Positions 16,544 through 23,477 of a stretch of 33,724 nucleotides of DNA are shown one piece after another. The first letter of the stretch is position 1, and each line of letters begins with the position of its first letter. Below the pieces are notes generated by a model. That model made no database searches, was not told the DNA's origin, and worked only from the letters and a program-made list of their open reading frames with translations. Made by a program: the position numbers and the translations under genes. This DNA comes from Bacteroidota bacterium (GTDB taxonomy: Bacteria; Bacteroidota; Bacteroidia; J057; JAJTIE01). The DNA lies in assembly GCA_021300195.1 (NCBI GenBank), contig JAJTIE010000015.1, positions 1 through 33,724 of the forward strand, read 5' to 3'.

Positions 16544-16960
16544 ATGCGTATATTGTTTGAGAACGAGCAGTTTGCCTGCTTGCTGGATGAAGAGATCCCC
16601 TGCGTAATGGTTCAGTACCGCAGTTTTCAGACTGTGGGAGAGATGGAGGCGAATGTAGACCGTGCCTCAGACTACTATGATGCGCTGCAGGACGTTTATC
16701 ATCCGCTGTACTGGCTTAGCGATAACCGAGACCAGCTAGAGTTGGACCCCGAGGTGATCCATTGGGCCAACGAAACCTGGCTGCCCCGTATGGTTCAGCT
16801 TGGGCTGAGCCGCATAGCACTGGTGTATCGGCGGCAGACAATGGCCGCCCTATCGCTCGATGAGTTTTCGAAGAACGCGATGCTCGACTTTCCGGGGGGG
16901 CGGCTGGAGGTAGCCTATTTTGCCAGCCTGGAGGATGCCCGGGAGTGGCTAGCCGGCTAG
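16544..16960 (+). CDS. Small cytosolic protein, possibly STAS/SpoIIAA-like
   Basis: This 138-residue soluble protein shows alternating strand and helix: FENEQFACLLDEEIPCVMVQY, then a helix around VDRASDYYDALQ, then YWLSDNRDQLELDPE, a helix WANETWLPRMVQLG, and IALVYRRQ. It ends LEVAYFASLEDAREWLAG. The final aspect, a strand, F-x-x-L-E-D-A and W-L, is common in STAS or SpoIIAA-like proteins of Bacteroidota. I am not sure of the family. Its last 12 bases overlap the convergent dehydrogenase gene in a perfect palindrome. Confidence 0.65.
   Translation: MRILFENEQFACLLDEEIPCVMVQYRSFQTVGEMEANVDRASDYYDALQDVYHPLYWLSDNRDQLELDPEVIHWANETWLPRMVQLGLSRIALVYRRQTMAALSLDEFSKNAMLDFPGGRLEVAYFASLEDAREWLAG
16949..16960. 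repeat. Perfect 12-bp palindrome CTAGCCGGCTAG at two overlapping stops
   Basis: Read on either strand, it is Leu-Ala-Gly-stop. It forms the last four codons of the convergent genes on both sides. Confidence 0.9.
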
Positions 16961-17890
16961 TTGCAGTTTCTTCATGTTTTCCAGCATGTCCGCCACCATG
17001 CGGTCCAGGTTGTACTCGTGCTGCCAGCCCCAGTCGGCCCGTGCGGCACTGTCGTCTATGCTCTGGGGCCAGCTGCTGGCTATCGCTTGCCTAAAGTCTG
17101 GCGCATAATCGATTTGGAACTCGGGTATATGGGCCTTTATAGCCGCGGCAATCTCAGCCGGGGTGAAGCTGATAGCAGCCAGGTTATAGCTTTGGCGCAC
17201 CCGTATAGCTTCGGCGGGGGCTTCCATCAGCTGTAGGGTAGCCCGTACGGCATCGGGCATGTACATCATCGGCAGGCGGCTATCGGCAGCCAGAAAGCTG
17301 GTGTAGGCAGCCCGTGCCAGCGCCTCGTAGAAGATGTGCACGGCATAGTCTGTAGTGCCGCCACCGGGCTGCACCTTGTAGCTAATGAGGCCCGGGTAGC
17401 GCAGGCTGCGTACATCCAGGCCATGCTTGCGGTGGTACCAGGCACACAGGCCCTCGCCTGCCTGCTTGGATATGCCGTAGATGGTGGCTGGCTCCATCAC
17501 CGTATGCTGGGGCGTAGCCGTGCTGGGGCTGCTGGGGCCGAAAACGGCGATGGAAGAGGGCCAAAACACTTTTTGGATTTGGTGCTTAACGCTCAGGTCC
17601 AGCACGTTCATCAGGCCATTCATATTCACCCTCCAGGCCAGGGCGGGCTGCTCCTCCCCCTTGGCAGACAGAAAGGCTGCCAGCAGGTAGATCTGCGAAA
17701 CCCCGTGCTGCCGGATAATGACCTCCAGGTTTTCCCGGTCTGTTACATCCAGCTGTACCTGGGTATAGGGTGTCTGTATGGGCTGCAGGTCTGCCGCTAC
17801 CACCTGTGTATCGCCATACTGGGCAGCCAGTGCAGGCAGCAGCTCCAGGCCTAGCTGGCCTCCGGCGCCTATTACGAGGATTTTTGACAT
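16949..17890 (-). CDS. NAD-dependent L-threonine 3-dehydrogenase, short-chain (epimerase-like) type
   Basis: From the ATG at 17890 the protein has 313 residues. The Rossmann motif GAGGQLG is at residues 8-14, the catalytic Tyr138 and Lys142 are in IYGISKQAGE, and a Ser pair lies in WPSSIAVFGP. The phrases LLAAFLSAKGEEQP, NMNGLMNVLDLSVK and YPGLISYKVQPGGGTTDYA are those of the extended-SDR threonine dehydrogenases known from Flavobacterium and Cytophaga relatives, which oxidise threonine to 2-amino-3-ketobutyrate. The start is set by the first ATG with a TACCTTTG element 30 bases upstream; an in-frame start at 17923 would lie on that element. No kbl (2-amino-3-ketobutyrate ligase) gene is near. 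Confidence 0.9.
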   Translation of the reverse strand: MSKILVIGAGGQLGLELLPALAAQYGDTQVVAADLQPIQTPYTQVQLDVTDRENLEVIIRQHGVSQIYLLAAFLSAKGEEQPALAWRVNMNGLMNVLDLSVKHQIQKVFWPSSIAVFGPSSPSTATPQHTVMEPATIYGISKQAGEGLCAWYHRKHGLDVRSLRYPGLISYKVQPGGGTTDYAVHIFYEALARAAYTSFLAADSRLPMMYMPDAVRATLQLMEAPAEAIRVRQSYNLAAISFTPAEIAAAIKAHIPEFQIDYAPDFRQAIASSWPQSIDDSAARADWGWQHEYNLDRMVADMLENMKKLQLAG

Positions 17891-17920
17891 GGTTTTCAGG
17901 AGGGTTGGAATGGTAGGATG

Positions 17921-17928
17921 CAAAGGTA
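17921..17928 (-). promoter_or_regulatory. -7 promoter element TACCTTTG (threonine dehydrogenase)
   Basis: It is an exact TAnnTTTG match on the minus strand, 30 bases before the ATG at 17890. No TTTG at the ideal -33 distance is seen. Confidence 0.5.
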
Positions 17929-18031
17929 CACAAAGCCACAGAGATGACCGACAACTATCAATGCCACCCGGATAAAATAGAAGGGGCAGGTGGCCATTCG
18001 GGTAGCTTATATGGGCACAGCGCGGGCGGGT

Positions 18032-18940
18032 CTACAGCGTGGCCCACTGCAGTACCGTTCGGTCGTCCGATGCGGAGATCAGGCTGCCGTCTGCCAGCCA
18101 CAGCAGCCTGTTTACGCTGCTACTGTGCCCCTGGCTGCGCGGGCGGTCTATCACCTTTAGCAGGGTCAGGGTCAGGGGGTCCCACAGCTTGATGGTTTTG
18201 TCCATGCTGGCCGATGCCATGCGGTCTATGTGCGGGTGGTAGGCCAGGTGGTTGATGGCAAACAGGTGGGCCGGCACGTCGTTTACCAGGCTGTAGTGGT
18301 GGTGGGGGTCCCAGCTTTTCAGGTGCGCATCTCGGCTGCCGCTGAATAGCAGGCTCCCGTCGCGGCTGTAGCACAGGCTGAAAACACTGATGCTATGTGC
18401 CTGCCACTGGCGTATGGGGCTTAGCCGCTGGCTGTGGTATACGCGTATCTGGCAGTCGCTACCCCCTATGGCAAACTCGGGCTGCTGTGGGTGGAAGGCC
18501 AGGCTGCGCAGGCTGGCCGAACTGAGGGTAAGCTGCAGGCTGGCCTTCAGCTGCACCAGGTCCCACAGGCACACGCGCCCCTCCTCGCTCAGGCTTAGGG
18601 CCATTAGCCCCTCGGGGTGCAGTTGCAGGTCGAAGATGGCCTTGCTGTGCGCCTTGGCACTCCGGAGCAGCTTGCGCCCCTGTACGTCTACAAAGTGTAG
18701 GCCCCCGTCTTGCTGCCCGGCCAGCAGCAGCTGGTGTGCGGGCACATACAGCAGGCTGTAGATGGGTGCCTGCGCCTGCAGGATGCCGCCCAGGCTCTCG
18801 CCGGTGCGTGCGTCCCACAGGGCCACTACACCATCGCTACCTGCGCTGAAAAACTGATGTGGTTCTGGCCCGGGGGCCAGGGCATACACACAGTCTCGGT
18901 GGCCCGAAAAACCATGTGTGCGGGCTACCTGGATGCGCAT
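18032..18940 (-). CDS. WD40 repeat protein
   Basis: This 302-residue protein fills one seven-bladed beta-propeller. Blades end in WD-like dipeptides: VALWDA, LHFVDV, VCLWDL, IRVYHS, LKSWDP, IKLWDP and VLQWAT. GH or HP dipeptides precede most blades (for example SGHRDCVYAL, AHSKAIFDLQLHPEG, AHSISVFSL). There is no signal peptide, so it should be cytoplasmic. Such propellers serve as protein-binding platforms, and nothing here indicates a partner. The start lies 15 bases after the TPR gene, so the pair is probably one transcript; an exported TPR protein with a cytosolic propeller does not suggest a direct complex. Confidence 0.9.
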   Translation of the reverse strand: MRIQVARTHGFSGHRDCVYALAPGPEPHQFFSAGSDGVVALWDARTGESLGGILQAQAPIYSLLYVPAHQLLLAGQQDGGLHFVDVQGRKLLRSAKAHSKAIFDLQLHPEGLMALSLSEEGRVCLWDLVQLKASLQLTLSSASLRSLAFHPQQPEFAIGGSDCQIRVYHSQRLSPIRQWQAHSISVFSLCYSRDGSLLFSGSRDAHLKSWDPHHHYSLVNDVPAHLFAINHLAYHPHIDRMASASMDKTIKLWDPLTLTLLKVIDRPRSQGHSSSVNRLLWLADGSLISASDDRTVLQWATL

Positions 18941-18955
18941 GGGGCGGGGGGTAGG

Positions 18956-20137
18956 TTAGTGCTCATAATATCCACGTACATAGTAGGCTTTGGGGCTAAG
19001 TACCAGGGGGTATTGGTTGAACCAGTTGAAAAAGTCTTCGTATTCCGCATAGTGGCCTAGCAGCCAAGCTTCGAACTCCTGGGGACGCGCCTGGCTGAAT
19101 AGCCAGTAGTGGTAGGCCTCCAGGTGGCCTGCCCGCTCCAGCTGCTGCCAGTAGGAGATCAGGACATTGGGATACGCCTTTTGGCTCTTCTCATCCCACA
19201 GCTGCAGGAAGCCCGCGCGCAACATCAGGAGATTGGCTATACTTAGCTGGTCGTCTGGTCCGGTTAGCAGCAGCGATACATCCGTCCCCCTTGCCAGCGC
19301 GAGTGCAAACTGAAAGGTAAAGGGGAGCACGGATTTCATTTTCATGTTTTCCAATTCTTTGTGGGGTATATCGAGTGGGTTTCCGCTCAGCGATACCCGC
19401 ATCGTCAGGCTGGCCCTATCTACCGTGATCGCCTTATTCCATCCCTGGTAGAGGGTTAGGCTCATGCTTTCGGTACGTCTGGTATTGCGCTCCAGGTTCA
19501 TAAACAGCTCGCCGTACAGCAGGCCATGCAGGCGCTGTGGCTCGCTATCCACCAGGATAGGGGTAGCGTAGAAATCACCTGGTTTCTGGATGTCGGCACC
19601 AAACGGCTCTATATCCACCAGGATAGGGGTCGCGCAGAAATAAGCCCCTGCATACTCGGGCTGTGCACGTATGCTGTTTTCGTATTCGCCTATGGCTTCA
19701 TCCCAGTTACCCTGCCGGCCCTGGGCTATGCCCCTGCCGGTGTATAGCCGTCCGCTTTTGGGGTATTTTTTTAGCCCCTGTGCATAGGTAGCCATGGCTT
19801 GGTCAAAAGCCCCGTTGTAGTCATACAGATCTCCCACAAACTGGTAGCTACCGTCGTCCGAGTCTTTGTAGGCTAGCATGCGCGGGGCATATACCCGTGC
19901 CTGTGCATAGTCCTTTTGCAGCATATAGCTATAGGCCAGCTCGTAGTCGTATACATAGCTATCCGGGTACAGGCTCCGCGCGCGCGCTAGCAGCACACGG
20001 CTCGAGTCGTACTGCTCGCGCTGCATCAGCGCTCTGGCTCTTTGCAGCAGGGCATTAGCCTGTTGCCGGGCTGTTTGTGCCTGGCTGCTGGCACACACCA
20101 GCAGCAGTGCCATCCAGGCTGTACGCAAGCGGGTCAT
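18956..20137 (-). CDS. Exported TPR-repeat protein
   Basis: This 393-residue protein opens with a signal peptide (MALLLVCASSQAQ). TPR-like helix pairs follow at about residues 24-180 (ALMQREQYDSSRVLLARARS, ELAYSYMLQKDYAQARVYA, AMATYAQGLKKYPKSGRLY, WDEAIGEYENSIRAQPEYA). The second half resembles Bacteroidota tetratricopeptide proteins with the segment LLYGELFMNLERNTRRTE and a final FEAWLLGHYAEYEDFFNW. At about residues 187-210 the sequence ATPILVDIEP is followed 22 residues later by ATPILVDSEP, which looks like an in-frame insertion between the TPR part and the second domain. The protein is periplasmic or secreted; its function is unknown. Confidence 0.85.
   Translation of the reverse strand: MTRLRTAWMALLLVCASSQAQTARQQANALLQRARALMQREQYDSSRVLLARARSLYPDSYVYDYELAYSYMLQKDYAQARVYAPRMLAYKDSDDGSYQFVGDLYDYNGAFDQAMATYAQGLKKYPKSGRLYTGRGIAQGRQGNWDEAIGEYENSIRAQPEYAGAYFCATPILVDIEPFGADIQKPGDFYATPILVDSEPQRLHGLLYGELFMNLERNTRRTESMSLTLYQGWNKAITVDRASLTMRVSLSGNPLDIPHKELENMKMKSVLPFTFQFALALARGTDVSLLLTGPDDQLSIANLLMLRAGFLQLWDEKSQKAYPNVLISYWQQLERAGHLEAYHYWLFSQARPQEFEAWLLGHYAEYEDFFNWFNQYPLVLSPKAYYVRGYYEH
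19546..19641. repeat. Two 30-bp direct repeats, 66-bp period, inside the TPR gene
   Basis: The copies at 19546-19575 and 19612-19641 match at 28 of 30 positions and enclose 36 unique bases. The 66-base period keeps the frame and encodes a repeated ATPILVD stretch. Confidence 0.85.
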
Positions 20138-20212
20138 TTGGGCAAGTTACCACTTTCGTGCTTGCTGCAGGCCGGTGGCAGGCGGGTAGTTTGCCCCTGG
20201 CAAGCGCGGGTG

Positions 20213-20872
20213 CTACTGCTGCCGGGGCCAGCCTGCTTCGCCGATGAGGGGTACAAACTGGTAGGCCTGCAGGCGCTTTTGCACCCACTTGTCTGGCGCG
20301 GTGCGGGTTATCACGGTCATGTACTGCTGGTCTCGGTCGCCCACGGGTATTACCAGGCGTCCGCCCACCTCCAGCTGCTCGCACAGGCTCTGTGGGATGG
20401 CCGGTGCCCCCGCCGTTACGATGATGCCGTCGTAGGGGGCGTAGGCGGGCCAGCCCTGGCTACCGTCGCCACACTTCTGGTGCACGCGGTACCCCAGGTC
20501 TTTCAGCCGCTTGCGGGCCTGCTTGTGCAGCGCCTCCAGTCGCTCTACCGAGAATACCGTGGCACCCAGCTGGGCCAGCACGGCTGCCTGGTAGCCACTG
20601 CCGGTGCCGATCTCCAGCACCCGGGGGTTCCGCTCGGGCAGCTGCAGCAGCTCTGTCTGCCGGGCCACAGTGTAGGGCTGGCTGATGGTTTGCGAGGCAT
20701 CTATCGGCAGGGCAATGTTTTCGTACGACTGCTCTGCCAGCGCCGTTTCTACAAAACAGTGGCGCGGCACCTGCCCCAGGGCTGCCAGCACCCGTGCATC
20801 CGTTATCCCCTCCTTCTCCAGGGTGCGTACCAGCCGCCGCCGCAGGCCTTGCATCTTCTCGTTGTCTTCCAT
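20213..20872 (-). CDS. pcm: Protein-L-isoaspartate O-methyltransferase
   Basis: This 219-residue protein transfers methyl from S-adenosylmethionine to L-isoaspartyl residues, starting repair of aged proteins. The family features are clear: the N-terminal helix region, VPRHCFVETALAEQSYENIA, the PIDASQTISQPYTVA segment, the SAM motif VLEIGTGSGYQAAVLAQ, and YDGIIVTAGAPAIPQSLCEQL. The end (WVQKRLQAYQFVPLIGEAGW) is also typical. The start at 20872 (MEDNEKMQGL) matches the usual length; the second Met seven codons on is possible. It begins 56 bases downstream of a good -7 element and may continue into the TPR and WD40 genes. Confidence 0.95.
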   Translation of the reverse strand: MEDNEKMQGLRRRLVRTLEKEGITDARVLAALGQVPRHCFVETALAEQSYENIALPIDASQTISQPYTVARQTELLQLPERNPRVLEIGTGSGYQAAVLAQLGATVFSVERLEALHKQARKRLKDLGYRVHQKCGDGSQGWPAYAPYDGIIVTAGAPAIPQSLCEQLEVGGRLVIPVGDRDQQYMTVITRTAPDKWVQKRLQAYQFVPLIGEAGWPRQQ

Positions 20873-20933
20873 GTAGTCTGTTTTTTTGTGGGCTACAAAA
20901 GCTATCCCCCAGGCGCAGTGGCAGCCTGTGGTG

Positions 20934-20941
20934 CAAAGATA
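20934..20941 (-). promoter_or_regulatory. -7 promoter element TATCTTTG (pcm)
   Basis: It is an exact TAnnTTTG match on the minus strand, giving a leader of about 55 bases before pcm. Confidence 0.45.
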
Positions 20942-21022
20942 GCAGGCAGGGGCTATGCCGGGGTGCTGTGGCAGAGCCGCGCAGGGCGGTGCAGCTGCGG
21001 GGTTCTTCTTATCTTTACCCAC

Positions 21023-21763
21023 ATGCTGAAGGCCCTGCACAACCTGGGCATCTATTTTTTGATGCTGCGCTCCCTCTTCACCACCCGGGAGAAGATCTCG
21101 ATCTATGTACGCGCCACCCTGGCCGAGATCCACTATATCGGGGTAGGCAGTGTGCCCATTGTGCTTATTACGGCCCTCTTCATCGGTGCGGTTACTACGG
21201 TAAATACCGCCTACCAGCTGGAGAGTGCCTACTTCCCCCTTAGCCTCATCGGCAGTGTGATGAGTACCACCAGCATCATGGAGTTTGCGCCTACCATCAC
21301 CAGCCTGGTGCTGGCGGGCAAGGTGGGCGGAAACATAGCCAGCCAGCTGGGCACCATGCGCGTTACCGAGCAGATAGATGCCCTGGATGTAATGGGTGTA
21401 AACAGCACCAGCTACCTGATCCTGCCCAAGCTGCTGGGGGCCCTGGTGGCTTTTCCCACCCTCATTATTTTTGCCGTCTTCCTGCAGCACCTGGGGGGCA
21501 TCATGGCTGGCGAGTTTACGGGCATCATTCCTGAGGCCATCTTTCATCAGGGTGTAATGAAGGTATTCGAGCCTTTTCAGATCACCTTTATGCTTACCAA
21601 GGCGCTTACATTTGGCTTCCTCATCACCAGCATCTCTGCCTACCAGGGCTACTATGTGCGGGGTGGCGCCTTTGAGGTAGGAGATGCCAGCAAGAAGGCC
21701 GTAGTGCGCGGCAGCATTGCCATCCTGTGTGCAGACTATGCACTGGCCGAGATGATGCTATAA
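21023..21763 (+). CDS. MlaE-family ABC transporter permease
   Basis: This 246-residue permease belongs to the MlaE/YrbE family that moves phospholipids or related lipids between membranes. It has the N-terminal amphipathic region (LFTTREKISIYVRATLAEI), five or so membrane helices, and the conserved segments SIMEFAPTITSLVLAGKVGG and EIHYIGVGSVPIVLI. A further signature is GTMRVTEQIDALDVMGVNS. The next gene encodes its ATPase. An MCE substrate-binding protein (MlaD-like) is not in the window. A TATCTTTA element ends five bases before the ATG, so the transcript may be almost leaderless. Confidence 0.93.
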   Translation: MLKALHNLGIYFLMLRSLFTTREKISIYVRATLAEIHYIGVGSVPIVLITALFIGAVTTVNTAYQLESAYFPLSLIGSVMSTTSIMEFAPTITSLVLAGKVGGNIASQLGTMRVTEQIDALDVMGVNSTSYLILPKLLGALVAFPTLIIFAVFLQHLGGIMAGEFTGIIPEAIFHQGVMKVFEPFQITFMLTKALTFGFLITSISAYQGYYVRGGAFEVGDASKKAVVRGSIAILCADYALAEMML

Positions 21764-21779
21764 TTGTAGCGAAAAAACC

Positions 21780-22532
21780 ATGAGCATCCGGATAGAAAAC
21801 ATATGCAAGTCCTTTGGCGACAAGGAGGTGCTAAGGGGCATCGACTTCCACTTTCGGGGTGGTGAGGTGAATATGATTATTGGTGGCAGCGGGGGCGGAA
21901 AGACCGTGCTGGTAAAAACCATTGTAGGCCTGCTGCGGCCGGACAAGGGGCGGGTGCTGTATGAAACAAAGACGGGTACACAGGACTACTGGAAGCTGCA
22001 TGCCGCTAGCCGCCGCGCCCTGCACCTGCGCATAGGCATGCTGTTCCAAGGCTCGGCCCTATTTGACAGTATGACGGTGGAAGAGAACGTGGCCTTCCCG
22101 CTGCACACCCTGGCCCACAAAACCAAGGGCGAGATAAAGGAGCGCGTAAACTACTGCCTGGAGCGGGTGCAGATGGCCGGATCGAACCCCCTGTATCCCA
22201 GCGAGCTGAGTGGGGGCATGAAAAAGCGCGTAGGCATAGCCCGCGCCATTGCGTTGGAGCCCGAGTTCCTCTTTTGCGACGAGCCCAACAGCGGGCTAGA
22301 CCCCCAAACAGCCCATGTGATAGACGCACTGATACAAGACATCACCCAGCTGCACGGAATGACCACCGTGGTGATTACACACGACATCAAAAGTGTGGTG
22401 CACATTGGCGACCATGTGCTCTTCCTCTATCAGGGAAAAAAGGCCTGGGAGGGCAGCCGCCACCAGCTGACAGAAAATACCAACGTGCCACTCCAGGCTT
22501 TTTTGGATACCTCTGGATTATTCGCCGGATAG
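21780..22532 (+). CDS. MlaF-family ABC transporter ATPase
   Basis: This 250-residue ATPase pairs with the permease 16 bases upstream. Walker A GGSGGGKT is at residues 35-42, the signature LSGG at 143-146, Walker B FLFCDEP at 163-169, and the switch His in VVITHDIKS. The E-P-N-S-G-L-D-P sequence after Walker B and the QGSALFDSMTVEENVAFPL stretch are those of lipid-transport Mla ATPases. Its C-terminus is the usual short tail ending LDTSGLFAG. Together the two genes form the cytoplasmic and membrane core of a lipid importer or exporter. Confidence 0.94.
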   Translation: MSIRIENICKSFGDKEVLRGIDFHFRGGEVNMIIGGSGGGKTVLVKTIVGLLRPDKGRVLYETKTGTQDYWKLHAASRRALHLRIGMLFQGSALFDSMTVEENVAFPLHTLAHKTKGEIKERVNYCLERVQMAGSNPLYPSELSGGMKKRVGIARAIALEPEFLFCDEPNSGLDPQTAHVIDALIQDITQLHGMTTVVITHDIKSVVHIGDHVLFLYQGKKAWEGSRHQLTENTNVPLQAFLDTSGLFAG

Positions 22533-22615
22533 AAAACACAACCACTCCGGTTCAAAAGCCCTATCTTGGTTTTCTTTTTTTTACACCCAACCGCGCGAAA
22601 AAAATCTGCATCCGC

Positions 22616-23173
22616 ATGGCTAGCGAAAAACCCCCCATCCTCATCGTAGAAGACGAGCCCACCTGGGCTGCCACCCTGACGGCCAAGCTCGGAAAACGCT
22701 TTTCGGTGCACCACTTTACCCGGGGCGAAGACTGCCTGGCCAAACTGAAAGAGATAAAGCCCGTGCTGGTGATACTGGACTACCACCTGGAGGGGCAGCT
22801 AACCGGCCTGGATACCCTGAAGGAGGTGCGCAAACAGAAGCCCGACCTGAAGGTAATCCTATTCTCGGCCCAGGACGATGTGCAGACTGCCATGGACATA
22901 CTAGATAATGGTGCCTACGAGTACATTGTGAAGGGCGAGAATGCCATGAACCGCCTGAACATTGTGCTGCGAAACATAGAGGAGGCAGACCGGCTGAAGC
23001 GCGAGGTAGTAGAACTCAAGCTGCGTTTTCGCCGCGAGAAGCTGGTGCTGATCCTGGTAATTGTAGGCATAGCCATAGGTAGCTTCCTTGTGTACCTAAA
23101 CACCTGCCCCCAGCAGCGCGTAGTGAACTGGGACCCCTTCGGCCTGGAAGAAACCCGGGCCTGCAATCCCTGA
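22616..23173 (+). CDS. Receiver-domain protein with a C-terminal membrane helix
   Basis: This 185-residue protein has a complete CheY-like receiver (about residues 6-122): acidic pocket Glu12 and Asp13, phospho-acceptor Asp55 in VILDYHLEG, Ser84 in LFSAQDD and Lys106 in YIVKGEN. A charged helix (DRLKREVVELKLRFRREK) leads to a single transmembrane segment at about 142-161 (LVLILVIVGIAIGSFLVYL). A short tail of about 24 residues follows. No DNA-binding or enzymatic output domain is present. It lies 83 bases after the Mla ATPase gene on the same strand; whether it controls that transporter is unknown. The start ATG at 22616 gives the normal receiver N-terminus. Confidence 0.88.
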   Translation: MASEKPPILIVEDEPTWAATLTAKLGKRFSVHHFTRGEDCLAKLKEIKPVLVILDYHLEGQLTGLDTLKEVRKQKPDLKVILFSAQDDVQTAMDILDNGAYEYIVKGENAMNRLNIVLRNIEEADRLKREVVELKLRFRREKLVLILVIVGIAIGSFLVYLNTCPQQRVVNWDPFGLEETRACNP

Positions 23174-23233
23174 TTCGTTCTTAGCCCCAGGTTCTGCTAG
23201 TCAGCCAGTCAGCCCACTGCGCTGCGCACCTAC

Positions 23234-23336
23234 TACTCAGCGGAGTGCTTTTCCAGCAGCTTCAGGCACACGGCCAGGTTTGGGCTGTGGGGGGCCTGTA
23301 TGCGCAGGTCGTCTCCGGTGCGGGGGTGCACCAGGC
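23234..23336. repeat. Left 103-bp direct repeat (remnant 3' end of RluA-type gene)
   Basis: It is identical to 25561-25663 except for one base. Read on the minus strand, it is the last 33-34 codons of the pseudouridine synthase, in frame up to a TAG stop just beyond its left end at 23233-23235. To its right the synthase sequence breaks off, so it is a dead fragment. Confidence 0.95.
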
Positions 23337-23364
23337 AATAACTGAATTGAATAACTAAACTAAT

Positions 23365-23477
23365 ATGAGTATCTTGCGGCTAATCACAGAGGCTTGCAGT
23401 AGCGCAAAACGTTCGTCATGAAGCCTAGCTGCAAAAATTCGTATTCTAAGAAGTTACTATTCGCAAAAAACCAATGA
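23365..23477 (+). other. Two tiny ATGA-linked frames ahead of the DUF262 gene
   Basis: An 18-codon frame (23365-23421) ends in TCATGA, and the next ATG (23418) starts a 19-codon frame whose stop (23475-23477) overlaps the ATG of the large gene (23474) in the same way. They could be leader peptides coupled to the main gene, or chance. Their encoded peptides (MSILRLITEACSSAKRSS and MKPSCKNSYSKKLLFAKNQ) have no recognisable family. Confidence 0.3.

Noticed and set aside
20042-21022. Plus-strand frame leading into the MlaE gene from far upstream
   Set aside because: The first 320 or so codons are antisense to pcm and the TPR gene; family length and the ATG at 21023 define the permease.
20213-21547. 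Long open frame on the minus strand spanning the pcm gene and the whole MlaE gene
   Set aside because: Only the part from 20872 downward has family support (pcm). The rest is the complement of the permease gene, which is fully supported on the plus strand.
22274-22615. N-terminal extension of the receiver protein
   Set aside because: It overlaps the Mla ATPase gene in another frame, and receivers begin right at the PPILIVEDE segment.
23234-23336. Left repeat as a separate small gene
   Set aside because: It is a fragment of the pseudouridine synthase 3' end with no start codon of its own.
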